Source: Arthrobacter sp.
Lineage (GTDB): Bacteria; Actinomycetota; Actinomycetes; Actinomycetales; Micrococcaceae
NCBI GenBank assembly: GCA_025464875.1
Contig: JAODMV010000036.1
Span: 1-34,295, forward strand
DNA: 34,295 nucleotides
Direction of reading: 5' to 3'
Part shown: positions 12,351-21,324 of the stretch, in pieces
Position numbering within the stretch: position 1 is the stretch's first letter
Layout: each line of letters opens with the position of its first letter
Translations under genes and position numbers: made by a program
The notes under the pieces: model-generated
Told to the model about the DNA's origin: nothing
Database searches by the model: none
The model's input: only the letters and a program-made list of their open reading frames with translations

Positions 12351-13100
12351 ATGTCCCGCCCTCCCTTCAAGCGCGCGCTTGTCATCATGCCGGCATGGAA
12401 TGAAGCAGAGTCAGTAGGCGCCACCGTCCGCGAGGTGCTGGCGCAGCCCATTCCCTACGATGTCCTGGTCGTAAACGACGGGTCAACGGACGATACGTCC
12501 GCTGCGGCTGCCGCTGCCGGCGCCCAAGTCCTTGAGCTGCCGTTCAACCTCGGAGTCGGCGGCGCCATGAGGGCAGGCTTCAAGTACGCTCAGCGACACG
12601 GGTACGATGCCGCCATCCAGGTGGACGCTGACGGCCAGCATGATCCCAAGGACATCCAGCGTGTTCTCGACGGCCTGGCGCACGCCGATATCGCCATCGG
12701 CGCACGCTTTGCGGACCGCGGCAACTACGTCGTACGAGGACCCCGCAAATGGGCGATGGTGTTCCTGGCCCGCGTGATCTCCGCGATGGCAGGCAAGCGG
12801 CTGACCGACGTGACCTCCGGGTTTAAAGCGGCGAACAGCCGCGGCATTTCCCAGTTCATTGACCACTATCCGGCCGAGTATCTCGGGGACACGATCGACT
12901 CGCTCGTGGTGGCCATCAAGTCGGGTTGCGTAGTCACCCAGGTTCCGGTGGAAATGCGTCCGCGTCAAGGCGGGACGCCAAGCCATAACCCGGCAAAAGC
13001 CGCCGTCTACCTGGGCCGGTCCGTATTTGCGCTGCTGTTCGCGCTCACGCGCAGGCCCTCGCACCTAGAAGACCAGAAGGTCTTCACCGAAGGGATATGA
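12351..13100 (+). CDS. GT2 glycosyltransferase, dolichol-phosphate-mannose-synthase-like
   Basis: A 249-residue compact GT2 enzyme like the polyprenyl-phosphate sugar synthases (DPM1 type). It has VIMPAWNEAE (11-20), VNDGSTDDT (41-49), FNLGVGGAMRAG (65-76) and DADGQHD (92-98). It lacks the long C-terminal membrane region of GtrB-type enzymes. If the family reading holds, it would load a sugar from a nucleotide donor onto polyprenyl phosphate, producing the donor that outer-face GT-C enzymes use. A single-sugar transferase to a lipid-linked chain is the alternative. No Shine-Dalgarno sequence precedes the ATG; a TTG nine bases upstream is in frame but less likely. The DUF2304 gene follows at once. 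Confidence 0.88.
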   Translation: MSRPPFKRALVIMPAWNEAESVGATVREVLAQPIPYDVLVVNDGSTDDTSAAAAAAGAQVLELPFNLGVGGAMRAGFKYAQRHGYDAAIQVDADGQHDPKDIQRVLDGLAHADIAIGARFADRGNYVVRGPRKWAMVFLARVISAMAGKRLTDVTSGFKAANSRGISQFIDHYPAEYLGDTIDSLVVAIKSGCVVTQVPVEMRPRQGGTPSHNPAKAAVYLGRSVFALLFALTRRPSHLEDQKVFTEGI

Positions 13101-13102
13101 TC

Positions 13103-13504
13103 ATGGGGGTATTCGCAGCCTTCGTCTTGGCTCTGCTGATAGTCGTGGTTGTTTTTGAGATGCTCCGGCGCAAAGTGCTGCGTGAAAAATACGCCGCGCT
13201 CTGGCTCGTCGTAGGGCTCGCGACGCTTGCCCTGGCAGCCTTTCCCCAGCTCCTGGCTGCAGTCGCCAGTGCAGTAGGAGTTCAGGTCCCGTCCAACCTG
13301 CTCTTTGCCCTGAGCATCCTTCTCGCCCTGGGTGTCTGCCTGCATCTCTCGTGGGAGATCTCCGTTGTGGAAGATGAAACGAGAGTCCTGGCCGAGGAGT
13401 CCGCGATTCTGCGGGCTGACCTGGAACGCCTGGAAGCCCGGCTCGACGCCGAGCTGGCGCGTCAGCGGTCGGCCGTGGAGAGCCTCGAAAAGCCGATCGA
13501 ATAA
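13103..13504 (+). CDS. DUF2304 small membrane protein
   Basis: A 133-residue protein with three hydrophobic helices (about 1-18, 30-50 and 62-82) and a charged coiled-coil-like tail rich in Glu, Arg and Leu (about 90-133). This is the layout of DUF2304, a family often found next to DPM1-like GT2 genes. A role as membrane partner of the preceding enzyme is inferred from that pairing. Two starts are possible: ATG 13097 overlaps the upstream stop codon, and ATG 13103 has GAAGGG at better spacing (eight bases). I chose the second. A hairpin follows in the 72-base gap before the next gene. Confidence 0.85.
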   Translation: MGVFAAFVLALLIVVVVFEMLRRKVLREKYAALWLVVGLATLALAAFPQLLAAVASAVGVQVPSNLLFALSILLALGVCLHLSWEISVVEDETRVLAEESAILRADLERLEARLDAELARQRSAVESLEKPIE

Positions 13505-13515
13505 CGCAAGATTCC

Positions 13516-13546
13516 GCACCGGACCGGGGCACGGCCCCGTCGGTGC
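13516..13546 (+). terminator. Interrupted hairpin, possible attenuator or terminator
   Basis: An outer stem GCACCG / CGGTGC and inner stem CGGGGC / GCCCCG with an ACG loop form a two-part hairpin in the gap between the DUF2304 and GT2 genes. No T-tract follows. It may reduce read-through or protect mRNA. Confidence 0.4.
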
Positions 13547-13576
13547 TCACCTGAAGCTCTAAAGAACGGACCATTC

Positions 13577-14464
13577 ATGGCAGTCGACATCTTCATTCCG
13601 TACTGGGGAGATCCCGAGTACATGAAAGAAACAGTACAAAGCGTCCTGCAGCAGGACAATCCGGATTGGCTACTGACCGTCGTGGACGACGCCTATCCCG
13701 ATCCGGAGATCAAGAACTTCATGGCCGGCATCTCCGATCCGCGCGTCAAGTACATCCGGAAGGAAGTCAACGCCGGCATCACGGAGAACTACCGCAGCTG
13801 CGTCGAGCTGGCGACGGAGGACATCATGGTGATCCTCGGCTGCGATGACGTTCTGATGCCGAACTATGTGGATGTGATTACCCAGGCGCACGCCCAATTC
13901 CCGGACGCCGCCATCATCCAGCCGGGCGTCCGCGTGATCGACGGCCAGGGGCGCCCCACACCCACCCTCGTTGACGTCGTCAAGCAGAAGGTGGTGCGGC
14001 CCCGGGGCGGCGGCATGCAGATCCTGGCCGGTGAGGCCATTGCGTCGAACCTCATGCACGGCGACTGGCTTTACTGGCCATCGCTTGCGTTCCGCACCGA
14101 GAAGATCCGCGAGGTCGAATTCCGCGATGGTTTTCCGATCATCCAGGACCTCGCCCTTGTGATGGACATGATCTACCGCGGCGCCCAGCTTCTCGTGGTA
14201 CCGGCAGTCTGCTTTTCTTACCGGCGGCACTCCAACAGTGCGTCCTCGTCCAAGCTTATCGACGGGTCGCGGTTCGACGGTGAGCGCAGCTACTTCGCGG
14301 TCGCCGCAGCTCAGGCCCGGGAACTGGGCTGGAAGAAAGCAGAGCGCTCGGCCAGGCTTCGGCTCACTTCCCGGGCCCATGCGCTCTCACTTCTGCCGAA
14401 GGCCGCCCTGCGCCGCGACGCGGCAGGATTCATGGCCCTTGCCCGCCATTCGATCGGTTCCTAG
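13577..14464 (+). CDS. GT2 family glycosyltransferase
   Basis: A 295-residue GT-A glycosyltransferase. The start VDIFIPYWGD (3-12), the VVDDAYPD segment (35-42) and NAGITENY (65-72) follow the GT2 plan. Where most relatives have DAD or DSD, this protein has GCDD (88-91), which keeps the last acidic pair. The C-terminal part has YRRHSNSASSS (residues 215-225), a feature common in rhamnosyl- and galactosyltransferase-like GT2 proteins. The substrate is unknown. The ATG at 13577 has AACGGA seven bases upstream. The gene sits 23 bases before the epimerase and probably shares its transcript. Confidence 0.88.
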   Translation: MAVDIFIPYWGDPEYMKETVQSVLQQDNPDWLLTVVDDAYPDPEIKNFMAGISDPRVKYIRKEVNAGITENYRSCVELATEDIMVILGCDDVLMPNYVDVITQAHAQFPDAAIIQPGVRVIDGQGRPTPTLVDVVKQKVVRPRGGGMQILAGEAIASNLMHGDWLYWPSLAFRTEKIREVEFRDGFPIIQDLALVMDMIYRGAQLLVVPAVCFSYRRHSNSASSSKLIDGSRFDGERSYFAVAAAQARELGWKKAERSARLRLTSRAHALSLLPKAALRRDAAGFMALARHSIGS

Positions 14465-14487
14465 CACCACCTCCCGAAAGGTCCATT

Positions 14488-15582
14488 GTGTCCCAAACCA
14501 GTAGTGCCCTTCGCCCCGGAGGCACCGTAATCGTCACAGGCGGTGCGGGCTTCATCGGCTGCGCGATCTCCCCAGCGCTTGTTGAAAATTTTGACCGTGT
14601 GGTCGTTGTCGACAACCTGCACCCCCAGATCCACTCGAGCGGATCCCGCCCGGCAGAACTCGCTGCTGGCGCGGAACTGGTGGTCGCCGATATCACCCTC
14701 CCCGAAACCTGGGACAAGGTTCTCCAGGATGTCGAACCCGACGTCGTGATCCATCTGGCCGCCGAAACCGGCACCGGGCAGTCCCTCGAAGAGTCGACGC
14801 GGCACGCGCACGTCAACGTCGTCGGCACCACGCAGCTGCTCGACGGGCTCAACCGGAGCGGCCGGCTGCCCCGGCGCATCGTGCTGTCATCCAGCCGAGC
14901 CGTGTACGGCGAGGGAGCATGGCGCAGGCAGGACGGATCGCTTTTCCATCCCGGACAGCGCACGAGCGAAACGCTGGACCTGGCGCAGTGGGACTTCCCT
15001 GACGCCGAGCCGACTGCCATGAAGGCCTCCGAGACGTTCCCGGCGCCGGCGAGCGTGTACGGCGCAACGAAGCTGGCGCAGGAGAATATCCTGCAGACCT
15101 GGGCCAACGCCTATGGGGTCGAGACCGCCATCCTCCGCCTCCAGAACGTCTACGGTCCCGGACAGTCGCTCATCAACCCGTACACCGGCATCATGAGCCT
15201 GTTCTGCCGCATGGCCAAGAGCGGCAAGTCCATCCCGCTCTACGAGGACGGCAACGTCCGCCGCGACTTCATCCTGATTGACGATATCGCCTCGGCGATC
15301 GTCGCAGCGGCCGTTTCGGCCGACGTGTCGAAGGAGCCGTTGGACATCGGATCGGGCGAGTTCCAGACCATCGGCACTGCCGCGCGCCTGATCGCCGAGC
15401 ACTACGGGGCGCCGGAGCCCCACGTCAGCGGCCAGTACCGGCAGGGCGATGTCCGCCATGCCTGGGCGGACATCGAGGCGGCCCAGCGTGTCCTGGGCTG
15501 GACCCCCAAGGTCCACCTGGCCGAGGGGATCGAACGACTCGCCACCTGGATTGACGAACAGCCGGACGTGCAGCCCGCCTGA
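14488..15582 (+). CDS. NAD-dependent sugar epimerase/dehydratase, dTDP-L-rhamnose 4-epimerase-like
   Basis: An extended short-chain dehydrogenase of 364 residues acting on a nucleotide sugar. TGGAGFIG (17-24) binds NAD, and Y191-x3-K195 (SVYGATK) with SSS at 134-136 forms the catalytic site. The segments DNLHPQIHSS (42-51), AVYGEGAWR and NVYGPGQSLINPYTGI recall dTDP-L-rhamnose 4-epimerases (WbiB-like), which make dTDP-6-deoxy-L-talose. It is not RmlB: the TDE triad is absent. UDP-sugar epimerase activity remains possible. The GTG start at 14488 has GAAAGG seven bases upstream. A strong terminator closes the transcript. Confidence 0.85.
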   Translation: MSQTSSALRPGGTVIVTGGAGFIGCAISPALVENFDRVVVVDNLHPQIHSSGSRPAELAAGAELVVADITLPETWDKVLQDVEPDVVIHLAAETGTGQSLEESTRHAHVNVVGTTQLLDGLNRSGRLPRRIVLSSSRAVYGEGAWRRQDGSLFHPGQRTSETLDLAQWDFPDAEPTAMKASETFPAPASVYGATKLAQENILQTWANAYGVETAILRLQNVYGPGQSLINPYTGIMSLFCRMAKSGKSIPLYEDGNVRRDFILIDDIASAIVAAAVSADVSKEPLDIGSGEFQTIGTAARLIAEHYGAPEPHVSGQYRQGDVRHAWADIEAAQRVLGWTPKVHLAEGIERLATWIDEQPDVQPA

Positions 15583-15594
15583 TCTCACCGATGC

Positions 15595-15634
15595 AAAAAG
15601 GGGGCAGCCGCTGGTGCGGCTGCCCCCTTTTTTT
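15595..15634. terminator. Strong intrinsic terminator, probably bidirectional
   Basis: A perfect 12-bp stem GGGGGCAGCCGC / GCGGCTGCCCCC with a TGGT loop is flanked by five As and seven Ts. It therefore serves the plus-strand epimerase transcript and, through the A-tract, the convergent minus-strand lipoprotein gene. Confidence 0.93.
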
Positions 15635-15685
15635 GGCATCTCAGGAACCGGGCGGGATGCCGGCCAAGGCCGGCAACTCGGTTTG

Positions 15686-16174
15686 TCAGTCGTCGACGGG
15701 TCCAAGCAAGGGTTCCAGCAAGTTCCAAGTCTCGGTGTTGCAGGAGTTGTCCTGGCGGAAGCTGTTCCGCACGGACCGGTCGTTGACGGCGCCGAAGACA
15801 TCGGCAATGTCCTGGTTCCCGGTTCCCAGGCACTTGTCGTCCGACTTGGCCAGGTCGCGAACCAGCACCTCCGGCGACGTCGCTACGACCTCGCAGGCCT
15901 CGTCTCCGCCCGGAAAATCTGTTCCTGCCACGGCCGAGGATCCAACGCACACAAGGTGCCGGGTCGCGGCGGGGGCTGCGTTCGACGGCAGCAGGCTCAC
16001 GGTCAGCCGGACGTCAGGAGTGGCAGTGGCCGCCGGGTACGTCGGTGGGGCCGTCGATGTTGCAGTGGCTTTGGGCGTCACCGTGGGACGTTCCTGCGGA
16101 TTGTCGAAGCTGCAGGCGGTCAATAGGGCGGTCATAGCAACGAGGACAATCGTTGCCGGCAGAACGGGTCGCAT
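15686..16174 (-). CDS. Secreted lipoprotein with subtilisin-inhibitor-like (SSI) domain pattern
   Basis: A 162-residue predicted lipoprotein. A signal peptide ends in the lipobox LTAC with Cys21, followed by a Thr/Pro-rich linker (about 30-53). The rest (54-162) resembles Streptomyces subtilisin inhibitor: DVRLTVS then four cysteines C76, C94, C115 and C145. Their spacing (18, 21, 30) is close to that of SSI (15, 21, 30). NSFRQDNSC matches the SSI FSNEC region. The reactive-site segment after C115 is LGTGNQ, without the usual P1 Met or Lys, so inhibition is uncertain and the domain may bind something else. ATG 16174 has AAGGAG four bases upstream. The gene is alone on the minus strand between two plus-strand operons. 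Confidence 0.75.
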   Translation of the reverse strand: MRPVLPATIVLVAMTALLTACSFDNPQERPTVTPKATATSTAPPTYPAATATPDVRLTVSLLPSNAAPAATRHLVCVGSSAVAGTDFPGGDEACEVVATSPEVLVRDLAKSDDKCLGTGNQDIADVFGAVNDRSVRNSFRQDNSCNTETWNLLEPLLGPVDD

Positions 16175-16307
16175 GATGCTCCTTGGCAGATGTACAAGCC
16201 TCTACGTTACCGGATCTGCACAGGCAGCCCGGGAGTGGACGGTGCTCGGCGATGTCCCGGGCGGACTGATCAAGCTGACTGCTGGCCAACCTGGCCGGGT
16301 GGCCAGA

Positions 16308-17318
<1,011 letters not shown>

Positions 17319-17321
17319 AAG

Positions 17322-18749
17322 ATGTCGATCGAGTTCTCGAAGAAGCTCACAGCCCACGAGACCGCCATTCCCGGCGTCGTCCTCTACGACCTTCCCGTCC
17401 ACGGCGACAACCGCGGTTGGTTCAAGGAGAACTGGCAGCGGGAAAAGATGGTGGCGCTGGGCCTGCCGGACTTCCGCCCGGTGCAGAACAACATCTCCTT
17501 CAACGAGAAGACAGGCACCACCCGGGGGATCCATGCCGAGCCCTGGGACAAGTTCATTTCCGTGGCCACGGGCCGGATCTTCGGTGCCTGGGTTGACCTC
17601 CGTGAGGGCCCCTCGTTCGGCGCGGTGTTCACCGCCGAGCTGGACCCCAGCCAGGCCATCTTCATCCCACGCGGGGTGGGCAACGCGTTCCAGACGCTGG
17701 AAGACAACACCGCCTACACCTACCTGGTCAACGACCACTGGTCCGCCGACGCCCAGGGCCAATACACCTTCTTGAACCTGGCGGACGAGACGGCGGCCAT
17801 CGCGTGGCCGATACCGCTGGAACAGGCTGAGCTATCAGACAAGGACAAGGCGCATCCGCGGCTCGCGGACGTTGTGCCGATGCCGCCGAAGAAAACCCTC
17901 GTCGTCGGCGCCAATGGCCAGCTGGGCACCGCGCTGCGGGAACTGTACGACGGCGACCCCTCCGTCGAGTTCGCCGGCCGTGCGGAGTTCGATCTGGGCA
18001 GTGAGGCGTCCTTCACCGCAACGAACTGGAAGAACTACTCCACGATCATCAACGCGGCCGCCTACACCGCCGTCGACACAGCCGAAACGCCGGAAGGGCG
18101 CCTTGCCGCCTGGCAGACCAACGTCACGGCCGTCGCCCGCCTGGCCCGGATCGCCGTCGAACACGACCTCACCCTGGTCCATGTCTCCTCGGACTACGTT
18201 TTCGACGGTACTCAGGCGGTCCATACCGAGGATGAGCCGTTGTCGCCGCTCGGCGTGTATGGCCAGACCAAGGCCGCCGGGGACGCCGTCGTCAGCGTGG
18301 TCCCGCGCCATTACATCGTGCGCACCAGCTGGGTCATCGGTGCGGGCAACAACTTCGTCCGGACCATGGCATCGCTGGCAGGCCGGGGGATTGAGCCCTC
18401 GGTCGTGAACGACCAGGTGGGGCGCCTGAGCTTCACCGCGGACATCGCCGCCGGGATCCGGCACCTGCTGGACACGGTCGCGCCCTATGGCACCTACAAC
18501 CTCAGCAATGACGGGCAACCCCAGTCCTGGGCCGACATCGCCGCCGAGGTCTATGAGCTGACGGGTAAGCCAAGGGCGGCCGTGACGGGGGTCAGCACCG
18601 CGGAGTACTTCAAGAACAAGCCGGCTGCCCCCAGGCCACTGAACAGCGCTCTCGACCTTGGCAAGTTGGCGGCCCAGGGATTCCAGCCTCGGAACGCGGC
18701 AGCGGCACTGGCAGCTTATGTGCGTGAACCCCACTCCCAGAGCGAATAG
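17322..18749 (+). CDS. rmlCD: Bifunctional dTDP-4-keto-6-deoxyglucose 3,5-epimerase / dTDP-4-keto-rhamnose reductase (RmlC-RmlD fusion)
   Basis: One 475-residue chain carries both last steps of dTDP-L-rhamnose synthesis. Residues 1-185 are a cupin RmlC-like epimerase: HGDNRGWFKENW (27-38), RGIHAEPWDK (68-77, probable base His71) and FIPRGVGNAFQ (114-124). Residues 190-470 are an RmlD-like reductase: GANGQLG (196-202) binds NADPH, HVSSDYVFDG is at 287-296, and the catalytic Y313-x3-K317 is in VYGQTK. The RmlC half is a shortened variant, with six residues from His71 to Lys77 where the classic enzymes have ten. A continuous reading frame joins the two halves, so this is a fusion, not two genes. 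Similar fusions are known in Actinobacteria and some Firmicutes. Confidence 0.94.
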   Translation: MSIEFSKKLTAHETAIPGVVLYDLPVHGDNRGWFKENWQREKMVALGLPDFRPVQNNISFNEKTGTTRGIHAEPWDKFISVATGRIFGAWVDLREGPSFGAVFTAELDPSQAIFIPRGVGNAFQTLEDNTAYTYLVNDHWSADAQGQYTFLNLADETAAIAWPIPLEQAELSDKDKAHPRLADVVPMPPKKTLVVGANGQLGTALRELYDGDPSVEFAGRAEFDLGSEASFTATNWKNYSTIINAAAYTAVDTAETPEGRLAAWQTNVTAVARLARIAVEHDLTLVHVSSDYVFDGTQAVHTEDEPLSPLGVYGQTKAAGDAVVSVVPRHYIVRTSWVIGAGNNFVRTMASLAGRGIEPSVVNDQVGRLSFTADIAAGIRHLLDTVAPYGTYNLSNDGQPQSWADIAAEVYELTGKPRAAVTGVSTAEYFKNKPAAPRPLNSALDLGKLAAQGFQPRNAAAALAAYVREPHSQSE

Positions 18750-18936
18750 CCAAGATCTCCCCAAATTAACCGCAGTATCACCGAAGCAATTTGGAACTCC
18801 ACCGGAATGACCCCTAGCGCCTAGCTCCCAGCCTTTAGTATGTTGTGGGCCCACCCCGTGAATAGATCTGGCTTTCGGTACGCCGGATCAGATTCTTACC
18901 GTGTGGGAGAACACAACAGACTAAAAAGGGGAAACT
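18750..18936. other. Intergenic region before the LGFP metalloprotease
   Basis: This 187-base gap contains TAGTAT at 18836-18841, a possible -10 about 95 bases before the start codon, and a strong AAGGGGA ribosome-binding site at 18926-18932. No clear terminator for rmlCD is seen. Confidence 0.4.
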
Positions 18937-21156
18937 TTGCATAGGCTAAAAATCGCCGGCGTGCAATTTCCGACGGGTATGCAGAGGTTAAGAACATCCC
19001 GCAGGATTATCGGATCCGGCCTGGCGGCAATGCTCTTTGTCGCCACGGTCGGCGTTCTGCCCGCATCAGCGGCACCGGTGGACCAGGATCCGGCTCCGAT
19101 CCCTCCGCCGGTGTCGGACCTGATCCCCAAGGTCCCCGGAACACCGGTGAAGCGATCCACCGAGGCCGCCCAGGCACAGGCTGCAGGGCCGATCGCCGTG
19201 ACACTCGTGACCGTGCAGCTCGCCGACAAGTCCCTGCAGGACTTCAATTCGATGTCCCTTGACGCTGCACGGAACTCGATATCGTCGGCTGACTCCTATT
19301 GGGGTTCCACAAGCAACGGCCGGATATCCATGAGCGTTGCCCGCACTGTCGCCGGGCACCAATCGGCCGCCCGGTCGACGGATTCGTTCGAAGTGATGAT
19401 GGGGACGATCAGCAGGGAGCTGCGGTGGTCCTACGGGGCAAACCAAGTCCTGGTGGCCTTTGTCCCGAACGCGGACCTCAACTACCAGGGCACGGCAGGT
19501 ATTCAAGGCGGGGGATGGTCGAGCGGAAATAACGGTGGCCGCATCCTCATGCCGAAGCCGGGGGGACTGACGAACAGCGTGGTCAGCCACGAGTTCGGCC
19601 ACGTCTTCGGCTTGATGCACGCGAACAGCCTGCAGTGCACCAACGGAAAATCGGACGTGGCACGCACCAGCTACGAAACGTGGGCTGACAGAGCGTGCAC
19701 CTCCCGGGAGTACGGTGACAGCACCGACATCATGGGCGTGAGCCAGTATGCAATGCCGGCACTGAACGCGGCCCTGTTCGATTTCGGAGGATTCGGGCGC
19801 GGAGACGAGATCATCAACCTTGGCAAGGTCGAAGGGAAAAACAGTTTCACCCTCACAGCATGGGCCAGCCAGGCACCACGACGGGCGCTGAAGTTCACCG
19901 ATCCGACGAGCGGCGAAGTCTACTTCGTACAGGTTCGCCTGCCCGTGGGACAGGACGCCTCGACGGCGGCTGGAGGCAACAAGGGCGTCGAGTTCCTGAA
20001 AGCCGATCTTGATTCCGGCGGTTCAGCCTCCCTGTTGATTCCGCCGTCCACATTGCCCTTTCTGGGCTGGTACAACAAGAACCACGCCTGGCAGGCAGGA
20101 AGCGCCTTCACCACTGAAGGCGGAACACGTGTTTCCGTCAACTGGATCTCCGGCTCCGCGGCCAACGTGACCGTTACCGAGCCGCCGTCGAGCGCTGCGC
20201 AAATCCGCGCTGCGGCGGCACTGCACCCCGAATTGGGGGCCCCGACGTCCGGGATCGTTGAGGGTCTCAAGGACGGCGGCCAGTACCAGACGTTCCAAAA
20301 CGGTGCTGTAATCTGGTCGCCGAAGACCGGAGCGCACGCCTCGCAGGGGCTCAGGGGAGTGTGGCAGAAGTACGGCCTTGAAAATGGGCGGCTTGGCTAC
20401 CCGCTGACGGATGAATACCCGAGCGGAAACGGCGGCGTCACCCAGGACTACCAGGGCGGCGCCATCACATGGTCGCCCTCGGCCGGGGCCCATGCATTGA
20501 TGGGGGCCATCGTAGGCAAGCACCGGGCCTTCGGCGGCGCCAGCGGAACGCTGGGTTATCCCCGGACCGATGAAATAAACGGCATCAAGGACAACGGCTC
20601 CTACCAAGAGTTCGAACGCGGTGTCATCCACTGGAGCCCAGCGACAGGCGCTCGTGTCTCCCAGGGCGAGATCCGCTGGGCTTGGGGCGGCTCCGGCTAT
20701 GAGTCGGGCATGCTGGGTTATCCGGCCAGCGACGCTTCATGCGGTCGACTCAACGGCGGCTGCCTCCAGTGGTACCAGCGAGGATCCATCATGTGGTCTC
20801 CGAAAACCGGCGCCCGCATTCTCACCGGCGGGATCGCCGGCACCTGGTACGGGATGGGAGCCGAGGGCAGCGCCCTCGGCTATCCGACCAGCAACGAAGC
20901 AGGCGGCCTGAAGAACGGCGGTGTCTACCAGATGTTCCAGAACGGGGCGATCGTGTGGTCACCCACAACTGGCTCCTGGGCTTCCAAGGGACCGATCCGC
21001 GGCGCATGGGCGAAGCTCGGCTTTGAAAACGGCCGCCTCGGTTACCCCGTGTCGAGCGAATACTCCATCGGTGCCGGGGCGACAGAGCAGAAGTTCCAGG
21101 GCGGAACCATCAAATGGCTTCCCTGGTGGAACGACGTCGCCATTAGCTACAAGTAA
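18937..21156 (+). CDS. Secreted metzincin-like zinc metalloprotease with C-terminal LGFP repeats
   Basis: A 739-residue secreted protein. A signal peptide ends near ASA-AP (43-47) and a Pro-rich linker follows. The protease domain (about 85-330) has HEFGHVFGLMH (218-228), the HExxHxxGxxH zinc site of metzincins, with DIMGVS (264-269) as the likely Met-turn. Residues about 430-735 are roughly six LGFP repeats (GYP at 488, 540, 595, 649 and 703). Only one repeat carries a cysteine pair (SCGRLNGGC). The substrate is unknown; the repeats suggest wall attachment. TTG 18937 has AAGGGGA five bases upstream; an in-frame ATG at 18979 lacks a site but would give a more usual signal peptide. Two hairpins follow the stop codon. 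Confidence 0.88.
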   Translation: MHRLKIAGVQFPTGMQRLRTSRRIIGSGLAAMLFVATVGVLPASAAPVDQDPAPIPPPVSDLIPKVPGTPVKRSTEAAQAQAAGPIAVTLVTVQLADKSLQDFNSMSLDAARNSISSADSYWGSTSNGRISMSVARTVAGHQSAARSTDSFEVMMGTISRELRWSYGANQVLVAFVPNADLNYQGTAGIQGGGWSSGNNGGRILMPKPGGLTNSVVSHEFGHVFGLMHANSLQCTNGKSDVARTSYETWADRACTSREYGDSTDIMGVSQYAMPALNAALFDFGGFGRGDEIINLGKVEGKNSFTLTAWASQAPRRALKFTDPTSGEVYFVQVRLPVGQDASTAAGGNKGVEFLKADLDSGGSASLLIPPSTLPFLGWYNKNHAWQAGSAFTTEGGTRVSVNWISGSAANVTVTEPPSSAAQIRAAAALHPELGAPTSGIVEGLKDGGQYQTFQNGAVIWSPKTGAHASQGLRGVWQKYGLENGRLGYPLTDEYPSGNGGVTQDYQGGAITWSPSAGAHALMGAIVGKHRAFGGASGTLGYPRTDEINGIKDNGSYQEFERGVIHWSPATGARVSQGEIRWAWGGSGYESGMLGYPASDASCGRLNGGCLQWYQRGSIMWSPKTGARILTGGIAGTWYGMGAEGSALGYPTSNEAGGLKNGGVYQMFQNGAIVWSPTTGSWASKGPIRGAWAKLGFENGRLGYPVSSEYSIGAGATEQKFQGGTIKWLPWWNDVAISYK
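20224..21141 (+). repeat. LGFP repeats of the metalloprotease
   Basis: About six protein repeats of 50-55 residues, each with a pattern like YQ-F-x-G-AIxWSP-TGA followed by E-x-G-x-LGYP. The family was first noted in corynebacterial wall-associated proteins. Confidence 0.85.
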
Positions 21157-21161
21157 ATCCC

Positions 21162-21192
21162 CGCCGCCGGCCGCGATACGCGCCCGGCGGCG
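21162..21192 (+). terminator. GC-rich hairpin after the metalloprotease gene
   Basis: A perfect 9-bp stem CGCCGCCGG / CCGGCGGCG with a 13-nt loop starts six bases after the stop codon. No T-tract. Confidence 0.5.
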
Positions 21193-21193
21193 A

Positions 21194-21233
21194 CCAGAGA
21201 GGCCGCGACTGAGACCAGTCCCGGCCTCTCTGG
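21194..21233 (+). terminator. Second long hairpin after the metalloprotease gene
   Basis: An 11-bp stem CCAGAGAGGCC / GGCCTCTCTGG encloses an inner 5-bp stem GACTG / CAGTC with an AGAC loop. Together with the preceding hairpin it makes a tandem terminator insulating the acyltransferase operon. Confidence 0.7.
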
Positions 21234-21324
21234 CTACGTACGTTGTGACCAATCTGGGCGGCAGCCCGACAACGACGGCGTAGGATGGACTGTCCTCAAA
21301 TTTCCTAAATCCCACGGAGCCTAC

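Noticed and set aside
16270-16305. Repeated TGGCC words before rmlB
   Set aside because: Short, irregular and expected by chance in GC-rich DNA; no consistent spacing or symmetry to support an operator.
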